Positions 45,908-55,777 are shown, counted from the stretch's first letter. The stretch is 64,000 bases of DNA from Dialister histaminiformans (GCF_900103425.1 NZ_FMXA01000006.1:43224-107223); one strand, 5' to 3'. Made by a program: numbers and translations. Notes: a model not told the origin generated them from the sequence alone.

Positions 45908-47085
45908 TTGATTATCTCCTTACTTTTTAAAATTGGTAAATAAATTTTAATTAATAATCCATTGTCATTCAGTGCCTGAATTCTGCCTTTATGTATAGAT
46001 ACGATTTCAGCTACTACAGCCAGGCCCAAACCGCTGCCGTTGCTGGTTTTGGTGCGCGCTTCGCTGGTTCGGTAAAATGGTTCAAAAATCTTTTCCAGCT
46101 TGCTTTCTTCTACACCAGGTCCATCATCGTGATAGGAGAGGATAGCTTCCTCTTCATCATCGGGGTTTCTGCAAAGGGAAATCACTACATTGGATTCCGG
46201 CAGTTTCCTGTACTTAATACTGTTGGTAAAGAAATTGGTAAGGATTCGCTGGAATTCGTCGGTATTGGCCATGACATAGATATTGCTCTTCAGCTTTGTC
46301 TTTACATGAACATGCTTGGTAAGCAGCGAATCTCCTTCAATATCCAGATAACTGCGTATCAGTGATTCCAGATTGACCTTGTAAAGAGGGAACGTAGCTT
46401 TTCTGGCAGAAAGTTTGTTATAAATAGACAGCTGATCTACTAGATGGAGCAGAACGTCGGCCTGTGTGGAAATCGCCTGTATATACCTTCGTTTCTTTTC
46501 CGGCGTATTGGCGATACCTGCGCTTAATGCTTCGGAATATCCAATGATTGAAGTGAGCGGTGTCCGCAGGTCATGAGCGATGCCTGCATAAAGGATCTGC
46601 TTTCGCTTTTCAACGTTTTCGTGCTGCTTAATGGAATTATTAAGGTTGTATTGCATAGATTGAAAAGCGCGGGTAATCGAATCAAGTCCCTGTGGAGCAT
46701 CACTGTCGATTATATGATTTATCGATCCATTGTTGATGGCCCGTGCAGTAAAAATAATTTCATGTAACGGGGAAAGCAGCTGCTGATCCAGTTCCTCATA
46801 CAGGGAAATAGAAATCATAGCCATAAGGAAAAAACAGGTTAATGTGGTTAGTACAACATAGGTGACAAAGTCATTCTCTATGGTGAAACGCCCATAATAA
46901 TAAAGAATCAGAGCAATAACCATGCTGCCCAGCATGACAAGCACCGGAGTGAAGAGAAGAACAACATGCTTCAATACGAATTGATTCTTTACGATCCGGT
47001 CAAGATTCTGAGGAATAGTACTGGTAGAAGTTTTTTGATTTGCTGACGCATTTCCCGAAACCGATCTCAACAAAGAGTCTTCCAT
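45904..47085 (-). CDS. Membrane sensor histidine kinase
   Basis: 393 residues from the ATG at 47085, which has AGGAGG five bases upstream; an earlier in-frame ATG lacks one. Two membrane helices (about 41-63 and 72-96) with almost no external loop, HAMP-like linker, HisKA box AGIAHDLRTPLTSIIGYSEAL with His171, then HATPase_c (TNFFTNSIKY N box, DDGPGV, GSGLGLAVV). The tiny loop suggests sensing within the membrane or through partners. Operon with the response regulator. Confidence 0.92.
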   Translation of the reverse strand: MEDSLLRSVSGNASANQKTSTSTIPQNLDRIVKNQFVLKHVVLLFTPVLVMLGSMVIALILYYYGRFTIENDFVTYVVLTTLTCFFLMAMISISLYEELDQQLLSPLHEIIFTARAINNGSINHIIDSDAPQGLDSITRAFQSMQYNLNNSIKQHENVEKRKQILYAGIAHDLRTPLTSIIGYSEALSAGIANTPEKKRRYIQAISTQADVLLHLVDQLSIYNKLSARKATFPLYKVNLESLIRSYLDIEGDSLLTKHVHVKTKLKSNIYVMANTDEFQRILTNFFTNSIKYRKLPESNVVISLCRNPDDEEEAILSYHDDGPGVEESKLEKIFEPFYRTSEARTKTSNGSGLGLAVVAEIVSIHKGRIQALNDNGLLIKIYLPILKSKEIIK

Positions 47086-47131
47086 GAAAGCCTCCTGATT
47101 CAGATTAACAACAGGTTGAAATATACAATCA

Positions 47132-47899
47132 TTATATCTTAATATCAAGCTCTATCGGGCAATGGTCACTTCCCATGATTTCCGGATGAATGGAAGCGCC
47201 GGTAATCCTATCCTTTAAGGATTCACTGGTTATAAAATAATCGATTCTCCATCCTACATTCCGCTCTCTTGATTTTGCGAAATAGCTCCACCAGGAATAG
47301 GCGTCTCTGGTATCCGGGTGCTGATAACGGAACGTATCAATAAATCCGGAGGAGAGGAGTGCGGTCATCTTGCCGCGTTCTTCGTCGGTAAAGCCTGCAT
47401 TATGGTGGTTGGTTTTGGGATTGGCAATATCGATTTCCTCATGAGCTACATTGAGGTCGCCGCAATAAATCACAGGTTTTTTCTCATTAAGTGAGAGTAG
47501 ATATTTTCTGATTTCATCTTCCCAGACCATGCGGTAGTCTAATCGAAGCAGCTCACGTTTGCTGTTTGGTGTATAACATACTACCAGGTAATGGGAATCA
47601 AATTCCGCAGTAATGATACGGCCTTCCTGATCGTGTTCCGGTATGCCGAGTCCATAGGTTACAGAAACCGGTTTTATCCGTGTAAATAATGCGGTTCCGC
47701 TGTATCCTTTTTTTACAGCGCTGTTCCAGTACTGATAATATCCTGGAAGTTCCAGGCTTATCTGTTCGGGCTGGAGTTTTGTCTCCTGAAGACAGAAACA
47801 GTCAGCACTCAGATTCTGGAATGCATCCATAAAGCCTTTCTTCATGCATGCTCGCAGACCATTCACATTCCAGGAAATATATTTAAGTTCTTTCAACAT
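47132..47899 (-). CDS. exoA: Exodeoxyribonuclease III (AP endonuclease)
   Basis: 255 residues. ISWNVNGLRA, FCLQETKL, GYSGTALFTR, YCGDLNVAHEEID, WWSYFAKSRERNVGWRIDYF and the terminal GSDHCPIEL are all exonuclease III family motifs including the metal Glu, Asp/Asn and His residues. Repairs abasic sites. Lies just upstream of the kinase gene on the same strand. Confidence 0.95.
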   Translation of the reverse strand: MLKELKYISWNVNGLRACMKKGFMDAFQNLSADCFCLQETKLQPEQISLELPGYYQYWNSAVKKGYSGTALFTRIKPVSVTYGLGIPEHDQEGRIITAEFDSHYLVVCYTPNSKRELLRLDYRMVWEDEIRKYLLSLNEKKPVIYCGDLNVAHEEIDIANPKTNHHNAGFTDEERGKMTALLSSGFIDTFRYQHPDTRDAYSWWSYFAKSRERNVGWRIDYFITSESLKDRITGASIHPEIMGSDHCPIELDIKI

Positions 47900-48102
47900 T
47901 AACTCCTTCTGTATACATTATTAACGAGATGATAACTATGTGAGCACACTTTTGGTAATTAAAGAAACAAAAATTACTCATATTTAAATTATACCGCCTT
48001 TTACAAAATATATATAGTAATAGCTTTATAATTTTTACATATTATATAATTATTAATTTCCGCATCGGGTTCTGACAGAGGATAAACATCCGATAGGGCA
48101 TA

Positions 48103-48111
48103 TGGTATTAT
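48103..48111 (+). promoter_or_regulatory. Extended -10 promoter of the ACT/DUF711 pair
   Basis: TGGTATTAT, the same extended -10 type as before metG and the sugar genes, about 70 bases before the ACT gene. Confidence 0.5.
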
Positions 48112-48180
48112 AGATTAGAGTTTATCTGGTTCCAGATAATCCACAGAATGGATAGTTTAGCTGATAAGGGGAGTATACTC

Positions 48181-48453
48181 ATGAAAAAAATCGTAGTAAC
48201 TGTTATTGGTGCAGACCGGGTAGGCATTGTGGCTCAGGTGGCCAGAGATCTGGCAGATACAAATATCAACATCCTTGATATATCTCAGACCATTCAGGAC
48301 GGCATTTTCAGCATGGTCCTGATCTGTGATATGGAAAAGGCTTCCGTTTCCTTAAAGGAATTCCAGGATAAGATGGCCCAGGAAGGTAAAAAGATGGGGG
48401 TAGATGCACGGGTACAGCTGGCAGACTTATTCTATGCCATGCATCGTATATGA
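48181..48453 (+). CDS. ACT-domain protein, UPF0237 family
   Basis: 90 residues from ATG 48181 with GGGGAG upstream. Single ACT domain: VVTVIGADRVGIVAQVARDLADTNINILDISQTIQDGIFSMVLI. Related to the N-terminal half of GcvR. ACT domains bind amino acids, so it is likely a ligand sensor for the next gene, 16 bases downstream. This pair is conserved in many Firmicutes and its role is unknown. Confidence 0.9.
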   Translation: MKKIVVTVIGADRVGIVAQVARDLADTNINILDISQTIQDGIFSMVLICDMEKASVSLKEFQDKMAQEGKKMGVDARVQLADLFYAMHRI

Positions 48454-48469
48454 ACAGGAGGACTGACTC

Positions 48470-49828
48470 ATGATTGATATTGAAGAAATTCTTTCTACGC
48501 AGCGCATGTTTGATCAGAACAAGCTGGATGTAAGAACCATTACCATGGGAATTTCCCTTCTGGGCTGTGTATCATCGGATATGAAGCGTCTCTGCGATAA
48601 TATATATGACACCATTTGCACTAAAGCTGAACACCTGGTGGAAACAGGAAATGATATTGCCAGAGAATATGGGGTGCCTATTGTCAACAAACGTATTTCG
48701 GTTACCCCGATTGCGTTGATTACCGGTGGATTGTCTGAATCCAGTTTTGTTCCGGTGGCCAGAACCCTTCAGAAGGCAGCGGATACCACAGGCATTGATA
48801 TTATGGGGGGATTTTCTGCGCTGGTAGACCGTGGAATGACTGAATCCGACAGAAAACTGATTGATTCCATTCCGGAGGCACTGGCAGAAACTCAGAGTAT
48901 CTGCAGCTCCGTTGCGGTAGGGTCTACCAAGGGTGGAATCAATATGAACGCGGTACGCCTTATGGGACAGATTGTAAAGAAAACAGCAGAACTTACAAAG
49001 GACCATGAAGCGTATGGGTGCACCAAGCTGGTGGAATTCTGTAACGCGGTGGAGGATAACCCGTTTATGGCCGGTGCTTTCCATGGGATTACTCAGGGAG
49101 ATACAGCCATTCATGTGGGAGTATCAGGACCAGGGGTAGTGAAAAGGGCACTGGAAGATGTAAAGGGAGCTCCTTTTGAAGTGGTGGCCGAAACCATCAA
49201 GAATACGGCGTTTATGATTACCCGCCTTGGCCAGCTGGTGGCTAAGACGGCAGCGGACCGGCTGGGAGCGCCTTTTGGAATTGTTGACTTATCACTGGCT
49301 CCTACGGCGGCTGTAGGCGACAGCGTGGGGCAGGTACTGGAAGAAATGGGTTTGGAAAGTGTAGGCGGACCAGGTACAACGGCGGCACTGGCACTGCTTA
49401 ACGACGCGGTGAAGAAGGGCGGCCTTATGGCGTCTTCCAGCGTAGGCGGACTTTCCGGTGCATTTATTCCGGTCAGTGAAGATTTGGGAATGATTCAGGC
49501 GGTTCAGCGCGGCAGTCTGTGCCTTGAAAAACTGGAAGCTATGACCTGCGTATGTTCTGTAGGACTGGATATGATTGCCGTACCGGGAGATACGACAGCG
49601 GCTACTATTTCCGCTATCCTCGCCGATGAAGCGGCTATCGGAATGATTAACAATAAGACCACGGCTACCCGTCTTATTCCTGTACCTGGAGCCAAGCCGG
49701 GGGACATGGTTCATTTTGGCGGACTGATGGGATATGCTCCGGTAATGGATATCAGCCGGTTCAGCGCACAGGAATTTATCGACCGCGGAGGAAAGATTCC
49801 TGCACCAATCCGCTCACTCACGAACTGA
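48470..49828 (+). CDS. PFL-like UPF0210/DUF711 family protein
   Basis: 452 residues, the family length, AGGAGG before the [57 protein letters not shown] and the [32 protein letters not shown] end follow DUF711, whose fold resembles the glycyl-radical (pyruvate formate-lyase) barrel without a clear glycyl loop. Enzymatic role unknown. Cotranscribed with the ACT protein. Confidence 0.9.
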   Translation: MIDIEEILSTQRMFDQNKLDVRTITMGISLLGCVSSDMKRLCDNIYDTICTKAEHLVETGNDIAREYGVPIVNKRISVTPIALITGGLSESSFVPVARTLQKAADTTGIDIMGGFSALVDRGMTESDRKLIDSIPEALAETQSICSSVAVGSTKGGINMNAVRLMGQIVKKTAELTKDHEAYGCTKLVEFCNAVEDNPFMAGAFHGITQGDTAIHVGVSGPGVVKRALEDVKGAPFEVVAETIKNTAFMITRLGQLVAKTAADRLGAPFGIVDLSLAPTAAVGDSVGQVLEEMGLESVGGPGTTAALALLNDAVKKGGLMASSSVGGLSGAFIPVSEDLGMIQAVQRGSLCLEKLEAMTCVCSVGLDMIAVPGDTTAATISAILADEAAIGMINNKTTATRLIPVPGAKPGDMVHFGGLMGYAPVMDISRFSAQEFIDRGGKIPAPIRSLTN

Positions 49829-50138
49829 TATAAGATACAGGGAAGATAAGTCAGGGCTTATCTTGTATCCATACATATGATTGAAAATCTGTAACCTGGA
49901 TTATTTGCCGGTTACAGATTTTTTTGTTCCATATCCGGCGATGGAAAGCACTGAATTTTGGGAGTGGATGAGGGAAACAGGGCTCCTTCCTTTCTGTTAT
50001 ACGACACCGCCTGCTCTGTCTGATAAGTATGGCCATTGTTTTCGTGTGCTAAATCATGTAAAATTGGGGAGTATTTGTAATGAAACAGTAAAATGTGTAA
50101 AGCATGATAAAAACTTTTCGAAAGGAGTCACACAACAC
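49829..50138. other. Intergenic region before the phosphoethanolamine-transferase-like gene
   Basis: 310 bases with a terminator near its left end. The downstream frame is open back to 49881, but that stretch includes the terminator hairpin and has no start with a ribosome-binding site, so I treat it as untranslated. Confidence 0.5.
49886..49926 (+). terminator. Terminator of the ACT/DUF711 pair
   Basis: An 11-bp perfect stem (49886-49896 with 49910-49920) and a run of T. Confidence 0.82.
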
Positions 50139-52013
50139 ATGTTTAGCTTTATCACTGACCGGGGATGGAAAGCGGTGTGGACAGCTGTTACCCTGGCATC
50201 CTTTGCCGTTATGTTTGCTCTGAATTTTCTGTTTGGCTCACCGGGTGGTCTGGTCTGGTGGTCTATGATAAAGATTTTTATTCTGGCATTACAGTTTGGC
50301 GGGATTACGGCCTATCTGTTCAGGAAAAATCTGAAGAAAGCACTGGTGAGTTTCTGGATTACCGTGTTGTGTCTGGGACTGTTGTCTCTGATTGCTCCGG
50401 TTCTTGCTCCTTTTGCCAAGGTGGTAATGAATACAGAGGATACATCCTTTGAAATGGCGACTCCGCTATTCCTTCTGTTTACTGGAGTTACCGCTTCCTG
50501 GCTTATTCCGGGACCGAAAGGGCGTATGGCCGTCCGTATATTGTGGGCTGTATTTGTTTTGCTGTACTGTCTGATTCAGTTTACCTATATCGGCTATTTT
50601 GGACTTACTCATGCACTGATTTCCGTCAATATGATGCTTGCCCTGGCACAGACGAATCTGCATGAAGCTCTGGAATACATCAGTGTTAATATTCCGCTGC
50701 TTAATCTTGTCCTGGCAGTAGCAGCGCTGTTTGCTCTTTCTTATGTTATTTTCCGTGTTTCCGGGTATTTCTTTGTTGGTCCCAGAGACGTATCTGGCCG
50801 CACGAAAAAAGGGGTTGTCCTTATTCTGATTTTTGAAGTGGCTGCCCTGATTTTCTGCTTTTCCCAAACCCGGATTGCACAGACAGTGGCACAGACACAG
50901 GACACTGTGAAAAGTTTTATTGAATATCAGCACATGGTGGAAGAGCGTCGGCATAATGTTATTAACAACAAGCATCTGTCCAACAAACTAAAACATGCAC
51001 CAGATGGGGTATATGTACTTATTATCGGGGAAAGTGAGACTAGAGACCATATGGGTGTCTATGGCTATCCGAGAGATAATACTCCTTTTGAGACGGAAGC
51101 GGCTGAAAATAAGGACTATACTTTCTTTACTCATGCTTACTCCAGCTACACACAGACGGTACAGTCATTGACCTATGCCCTCACTCAGAAAAATCAGTAT
51201 AACAAGATTCCTCTGGTAGACGCCTATTCCATTATCGATATGGCCAGAGCGGCCGGATTCCGTACCACATGGATTTCAAATCAGTCCCGCTTTGGCATCT
51301 GGGATACCCCTATTGGCGCCATCGGCTCGGCCTGTGATGATCAGCACTGGATGAATGATTATATTGGTACTGGCGTACAGACAAAGGATTATGACTCTAT
51401 TCTGGTACCGCAGCTGCAGAAAGTGGATCCCAACAACCGCCGTCAGCTTATCGTTATTCATCTGATGGGAAGCCATGTAAGTTACTGGGACAGATACCCG
51501 CATGATGGATTCTATAAGTACCCGCTGGACCAGTCGAAGACCCGGTCTAAGGATCAGATTATGATTGATGAATATGATAACAGTGTCCTGTACACGGATC
51601 ATGTCCTCAGTGAAATCATGAATGTGGCTATTAACCATCTTCATGCAGATGAAGTTATGTATTTCTCCGATCATGGGGAACTGGTAACTCAGAATCCGGG
51701 ACACAATGCAGATCAGTTTGAATTCCAGATGGTTCATATCCCGTTCTGGATTTATACTTCTCCTGAATATCAGAAGAAACATCCGGCTGAATTCGCAGCG
51801 ATGAAACGGCGTAAGAACTGGCTGTTCACCAATGATATGGCATATGATACTCTGATGGGAAGCATGGGCCTCACCTCAGTTAAGTATGACCCGACCTGTG
51901 ATTTCTTTAGCAGAAAATATGATAAGGATATTACCAACATGATGACTATGTACGGAAATATCTGGCTCCGGAAGGATGTAAAGGCACTGGGGACGAATTA
52001 TAAGAACCAGTAA
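50139..52013 (+). CDS. Inner-membrane phosphoethanolamine transferase-like sulfatase-fold protein (EptA/CptA family)
   Basis: 624 residues from ATG 50139, with AAAGGAG eleven bases upstream. N-terminal membrane part with about five helices (to ~residue 235), then a periplasmic alkaline-phosphatase-fold domain. Catalytic motifs: IIGESETRDHMGVYGYPRDNTPF (nucleophile Ser/Thr region), HLMGSHVSY, metal ligands YFSDHGE and NPGHN. Such enzymes move phosphoethanolamine from phosphatidylethanolamine to lipid A or core sugars, which fits the LPS genes here. The acceptor and any effect on polymyxin sensitivity are not shown. Confidence 0.87.
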   Translation: MFSFITDRGWKAVWTAVTLASFAVMFALNFLFGSPGGLVWWSMIKIFILALQFGGITAYLFRKNLKKALVSFWITVLCLGLLSLIAPVLAPFAKVVMNTEDTSFEMATPLFLLFTGVTASWLIPGPKGRMAVRILWAVFVLLYCLIQFTYIGYFGLTHALISVNMMLALAQTNLHEALEYISVNIPLLNLVLAVAALFALSYVIFRVSGYFFVGPRDVSGRTKKGVVLILIFEVAALIFCFSQTRIAQTVAQTQDTVKSFIEYQHMVEERRHNVINNKHLSNKLKHAPDGVYVLIIGESETRDHMGVYGYPRDNTPFETEAAENKDYTFFTHAYSSYTQTVQSLTYALTQKNQYNKIPLVDAYSIIDMARAAGFRTTWISNQSRFGIWDTPIGAIGSACDDQHWMNDYIGTGVQTKDYDSILVPQLQKVDPNNRRQLIVIHLMGSHVSYWDRYPHDGFYKYPLDQSKTRSKDQIMIDEYDNSVLYTDHVLSEIMNVAINHLHADEVMYFSDHGELVTQNPGHNADQFEFQMVHIPFWIYTSPEYQKKHPAEFAAMKRRKNWLFTNDMAYDTLMGSMGLTSVKYDPTCDFFSRKYDKDITNMMTMYGNIWLRKDVKALGTNYKNQ

Positions 52014-52022
52014 GAGATTATA

Positions 52023-52058
52023 AAAAGCGGTAAGGCATCTGGCTGTCTTACCGCTTTT
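52023..52058 (+). terminator. Terminator after the phosphoethanolamine-transferase-like gene
   Basis: A 12-bp perfect stem (52023-52034 with 52047-52058) ending in TTTT. Confidence 0.82.
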
Positions 52059-52271
52059 CTGCTGGTATATAGTGAGGGGACGTGAGCTTATGAGGAGGGA
52101 ATTACCGGTTGTGCAGGGCAGAAATATAAAAGCATGAATATCCGGCTTGTGACTTGATTATGCGATTATTTTGGCATATCATGATACATGACTGTGTATG
52201 AACGGAAGAGTTTCATGCACGCAGAGTAGTATAATATATAATCAGAAAAAGAAGAATTTTAGGAGGGTGTT

Positions 52272-52955
52272 ATGAGGCTTCGCAGAAAACCATGGATTGA
52301 TGAGGCGATTAAGGAATACAGTGATTTTCTGTACCTGGAATTACCAGTGGAAAATAAAGGAAAGTGGAAAGAACAGTTTGCAGAACCGGAACATCCGCTC
52401 TGTGTAGAACTGGGAACAGGTAAAGGCCGCTTTATCAGTCAGATGGCCGCAGCACATCCTGAATGGAACTTCGTTGGGTTTGAACGCCAGATCGGGGTTA
52501 TTTATTACGCGGGGAAAAAGGTAGCTGAACTGGATCCTCCAGTTAATAATGTAAGACTTGTTCTTGGCGATATCAGCCATATTGAAGAACTGTTCACCCC
52601 AGGGGAAGTAGATCGTTTCTTTATCAATTTCTGCGATCCATGGCCAAAAGCAAGACATGAAAAACGTAGACTTACGCATCGCAATTATTTAAAACGTTAT
52701 GCCGCACTTCTTGCTCCGGAAGGAGAAATCTGCTTTAAGACGGATAATCGTGATTTATTCGACTTCTCCGTAGAAGAATTTAAAGCGATGGGCTGGGAAC
52801 TTTCTGATGTTAATTATGATTTGCATGCCAACCCGATAGAAGGCGATGTGATGACGGAATATGAAGAGAAGTTCAGCAGGAAGGGGAACAAGATATGCCG
52901 TCTCATAGCCAGACGCCCCGTGAAGACAGAATTGAACAGCAGCGAACAGGACTGA
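52272..52955 (+). CDS. trmB: tRNA (guanine46-N7)-methyltransferase
   Basis: 227 residues, AGGAGG before the ATG. ELGTGKGRF SAM motif, GFERQ, and the TrmB signature FCDPWPKARHEKRRL. The C-terminal NPIEGDVMTEYEEKFSRKGNKICRL is also typical. Overlaps the next gene by 61 bases, an unusually long but credible overlap because that gene has its own ribosome-binding site. Confidence 0.96.
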   Translation: MRLRRKPWIDEAIKEYSDFLYLELPVENKGKWKEQFAEPEHPLCVELGTGKGRFISQMAAAHPEWNFVGFERQIGVIYYAGKKVAELDPPVNNVRLVLGDISHIEELFTPGEVDRFFINFCDPWPKARHEKRRLTHRNYLKRYAALLAPEGEICFKTDNRDLFDFSVEEFKAMGWELSDVNYDLHANPIEGDVMTEYEEKFSRKGNKICRLIARRPVKTELNSSEQD

Positions 52956-54148
52956 GGATTCTTTACCTCATTGTATTCGGGCTGATTACCGTAGGGGTAT
53001 TTAATGTGTATTCTTCTACGGTATACCGCAATATAGAAGGCGGACTGAATCCTTACAGTTATGTATTTAAACAGCTGGTCTTTCTGATTCCGGGCATGCT
53101 TTTATTTTATGTGGTTAAAAAAATAAAACCGGAAACCCTGGCAAGATACTCCGGGGCCATATCCCTGTTTGCCTGTGCCCTGCTCGTGCTGGTATTTGCG
53201 GCAGGGAAGACAGTCAACGGGGCAACCCGATGGATTGGGATAGGACCTGTGTCCATTCAGCCGTCTGAAGTGGCGAAAATACCAGCCATTATGTGGGCTG
53301 CATGGTATCTTTCCCGGTTGATTGACGGAGGGAAACGGATAACCGTTTTTGGTGAAATAAAAAATATCCTCAGAAGAGGGAACGGATTTACTCTGCGTTC
53401 ACTGAAACGGATTGCCGCTTATTTTAAGCCCATGTGGATGCCGTTCTGTATGGCCTTCCTGGTCATCCTGCAGCCGGATATGGGGACGGCCGGAATGATT
53501 CTGATATTTCCTGCACTCATGTATGTTATTGCAGGGATGCCGGTTGTTGAAATTATTCTGGGACTTATCGGCGCTGTCAGTTTATTCCTTGTTCTTGCGT
53601 TGAGCTCCACTTATCGAAGGGCCCGTCTGGTCGTCCTGTGGGATCCTTTCTCCCGGGCCAGCGATCTGGGGTATCAGACAGTACAGAGCCTTATAGCGGT
53701 CGGGACCGGCGGCATATTCGGGCAGGGACCAGGGCAGGGATTTTCAAAATTCTTTTATCTGCCTGAATCTCATACAGACTTTGCGTTTGCCGTATGGTGT
53801 CAGGAATGCGGGCTTTTTGGTGCACTTCTGATTGTGGCCGCCTTTATGCTGTTTATTTACACAGGGCTCAGGCTGGCAGCCAGAGTCAACACCACGTACC
53901 GTATGCTTCTGGTGAGCGGGCTGACGCTGCTTATCGGAACACAGGCATGTATTAATATAGCCATGGTTATCGGATGCTTTCCGGTTACCGGTATTCCGCT
54001 TCCTTTTATAAGTTACGGTGGTACATCACTGGTCATCAATCTTACTGCGGTAGGCATGATTGCCGGAGCGGTGGAACACAGTATGAAGGAAGAAGAAATG
54101 CAGCAGCGCCGGGCTCTGGCAGAATATGGGCCATCTTCTGGCATGTGA
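52895..54148 (+). CDS. FtsW/RodA/SpoVE-family peptidoglycan glycosyltransferase
   Basis: 417 residues from ATG 52895 (AGGAAGGGG upstream). Ten hydrophobic segments. SEDS hallmarks: GATRWIGIGPVSIQPSEVAKIP, QPDMGTAG, and PLPFISYGGTSLVINL near the end, with the catalytic Asp region in the extracellular loop between helices 7 and 8. SEDS proteins polymerise lipid II for division (FtsW) or elongation (RodA). A ~50-residue loop (EIKNILRRGNGFTLRSLKR region) is longer than usual. No cognate PBP gene is adjacent, so I leave the choice open. Confidence 0.9.
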   Translation: MPSHSQTPREDRIEQQRTGLRILYLIVFGLITVGVFNVYSSTVYRNIEGGLNPYSYVFKQLVFLIPGMLLFYVVKKIKPETLARYSGAISLFACALLVLVFAAGKTVNGATRWIGIGPVSIQPSEVAKIPAIMWAAWYLSRLIDGGKRITVFGEIKNILRRGNGFTLRSLKRIAAYFKPMWMPFCMAFLVILQPDMGTAGMILIFPALMYVIAGMPVVEIILGLIGAVSLFLVLALSSTYRRARLVVLWDPFSRASDLGYQTVQSLIAVGTGGIFGQGPGQGFSKFFYLPESHTDFAFAVWCQECGLFGALLIVAAFMLFIYTGLRLAARVNTTYRMLLVSGLTLLIGTQACINIAMVIGCFPVTGIPLPFISYGGTSLVINLTAVGMIAGAVEHSMKEEEMQQRRALAEYGPSSGM

Positions 54149-54210
54149 AACTATTTCCGATAACATCCACAGAGAACCGATGATAACCGATTAAGCTATG
54201 GTTGATGGAT

Positions 54211-54248
54211 AAATTCCGCCTGCATCAGCAGAGGCGGAATTTATTTTT
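54211..54248 (+). terminator. Terminator of trmB-ftsW/rodA
   Basis: An 11-bp perfect stem (54211-54221 with 54232-54242) followed by ATTTTTAT. Confidence 0.8.
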
Positions 54249-54291
54249 ATATATTACGATTACGATGATTGCACAGGGGAGATACCGGAAA

Positions 54292-54861
54292 ATGAAAAAA
54301 ATATATATCGGATATTCTGATTTTCCGGGGTTTCCGGTCCGGGAGATAGAATGGGCCGTCTCGCAGGCACGACGGGTCGGGGCAGACTGTGATCTGGTTT
54401 CGGAACCCTGGGATGGATTGAGAAAGGAAGAATGGTTCTGGAATAAAAAGCCTTTTCTTCTTTTCTTTACCCCGTCTACGGAAATGGCGGGCCTGATGGC
54501 ACTGCAAATGAAAAAGTCGGGAGCTCAGGGAATGGCGATAGCCTGGAATGAGGATACGGAAAAACTGAGTGATGATGGGTTTGCCCTGGCATCCATATGT
54601 GAGGGAGCCCGTCTTCAGACGCTAATTCTAAAGCCCTGCCTCTTTTCTCTTGAACATATCCCCGGCTGGCATGGTGATGACAAAACGAAAGAAACGGACT
54701 CATGGCAGAAAATGAGTCATCGCAACGGAAACCGAATCAGGAAACTGTTCTTTACAGCGTGTATTCTGTTTGTCAAGGAGGGAAATATCTCCTTTCTTGA
54801 AGCGACCGACTGTGCCAGAAAACTGATGCATCATTCGTCCGGTCAGGCGCCGGATGCATAA
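54292..54861 (+). CDS. Hypothetical protein
   Basis: 189 residues from ATG 54292, which follows GGGAGAT; a longer frame would run back through the terminator. The sequence begins KKIYIGYSDFPGFPVREIEWAVSQA and has a PFLLFFTPSTEMAGLMAL stretch, giving an alternating beta/alpha impression, and a basic C-terminal half. I do not recognise the family. No export signal or membrane helix. It stands alone between the cell-wall gene and trpF. Confidence 0.65.
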   Translation: MKKIYIGYSDFPGFPVREIEWAVSQARRVGADCDLVSEPWDGLRKEEWFWNKKPFLLFFTPSTEMAGLMALQMKKSGAQGMAIAWNEDTEKLSDDGFALASICEGARLQTLILKPCLFSLEHIPGWHGDDKTKETDSWQKMSHRNGNRIRKLFFTACILFVKEGNISFLEATDCARKLMHHSSGQAPDA

Positions 54862-54888
54862 TTGCAGGGAGGGTTATCTCTTCCGTTG

Positions 54889-54897
54889 TGATATAAT
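54889..54897 (+). promoter_or_regulatory. Extended -10 promoter of trpF
   Basis: TGATATAAT, extended -10 with a perfect TATAAT, 40 bases before the trpF start. Confidence 0.55.
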
Positions 54898-54937
54898 TTA
54901 AAAAGTATATATCCGTTTGTTAATGAAGGTGGCAGGC

Positions 54938-55552
54938 ATGGTTAAGATAAAGATATGTGGATTACTGAAACCTCAGGATGCCATTTATTTGAATGAGGCG
55001 AAGCCTGACTATGCAGGGTTGGTTTTTGATCAGGGGCGCCATTTTCTTACGGATGAAAAGGCGGCTGCCATCCGTGAAGTCCTGGATGATGGGATACCGG
55101 CGGTGGGAATATTTGTTAATGAACCGCAGGATCATATTGTATCTCTGGTAAACCACGGGGTTATACAGATTATTCAGCTTCATGGGCAGGAATCGGAAGC
55201 CTATATTACTTCGTTACGGGAAAAGACAGGTTGTCCGGTTATCCGGGTAGTGTCTGTCCGCTCAACCGAGGATATCATCCAGGCCGAACGTACTTCGGCA
55301 GAATTTCTTCTTTTGGACAATGGACGGGGAGGCACAGGGAAGTCTTTTAACTGGAAGTACATTCCTGCATTAAAAAAGCCCTGGTTCCTGGCAGGAGGAA
55401 TAGGGCTTGATAATCTGAAGGAGGCACTGGCCTTACATCCCTATGGAGTGGATATTTCTTCCGGTGCAGAGACTAATGGATATAAGGACAGAGAAAAAAT
55501 CAGAAAACTTGTGGATAGTATCCGTCAGTATAATCGGGAAAACACATTATAA
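54938..55552 (+). CDS. trpF: Phosphoribosylanthranilate isomerase
   Basis: 204 residues from ATG 54938 (AAGGTGG upstream). TIM barrel with the catalytic Cys7 in KIKICGL, DYAGLVFDQGRHFLT, VGIFVNEP, IQLHGQE, the catalytic Asp in LLLDNGRGGTGKSFNW and the phosphate-binding LAGGIGLDNLKEAL / GVDISSGAE end. It isomerises PRA to CdRP in tryptophan synthesis. No other trp gene lies in the window. The end overlaps a possible small gene on the other strand by six bases. Confidence 0.92.
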   Translation: MVKIKICGLLKPQDAIYLNEAKPDYAGLVFDQGRHFLTDEKAAAIREVLDDGIPAVGIFVNEPQDHIVSLVNHGVIQIIQLHGQESEAYITSLREKTGCPVIRVVSVRSTEDIIQAERTSAEFLLLDNGRGGTGKSFNWKYIPALKKPWFLAGGIGLDNLKEALALHPYGVDISSGAETNGYKDREKIRKLVDSIRQYNRENTL

Positions 55553-55777
55553 ACCCAGCTGCCGAATCATAGTCAGGCTGAGTTTTAATGATTTTCTCAA
55601 AAGAAATAAACAGATGGCCTTTCTAGGATGAAGGACAATGTACCATCCATGCAGTTCCGGAAGATTGGCAAGAGTTATAATCTGCGACTGGATGGACGGT
55701 GTTTTTCCTTTTCTGGAAAGAAAATGTTTTATAATAAAAGGGAATATACAGGAGATAATAAGCAGTAACTTTCGCAT
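55547..55777 (-). CDS. Possible small membrane-anchored protein
   Basis: 76 residues on the minus strand. GAGGTG lies just upstream of the ATG at 55777. The product starts with a hydrophobic helix (RKLLLIISCIFPFIIKHFL), then SQIITLANLPELHGWYIVL and a Leu/Lys-rich end. It fills the space between trpF and the CydB-like gene, divergent from the latter. I know no family, and such a hydrophobic frame could be chance. Confidence 0.4.
   Translation of the reverse strand: MRKLLLIISCIFPFIIKHFLSRKGKTPSIQSQIITLANLPELHGWYIVLHPRKAICLFLLRKSLKLSLTMIRQLGL

Noticed and set aside
49881..50138. 86-codon N-terminal extension of the phosphoethanolamine-transferase-like protein
   Set aside because: It crosses a terminator hairpin and lacks a ribosome-binding site; the ATG at 50139 has AAAGGAG and begins at the first membrane region.
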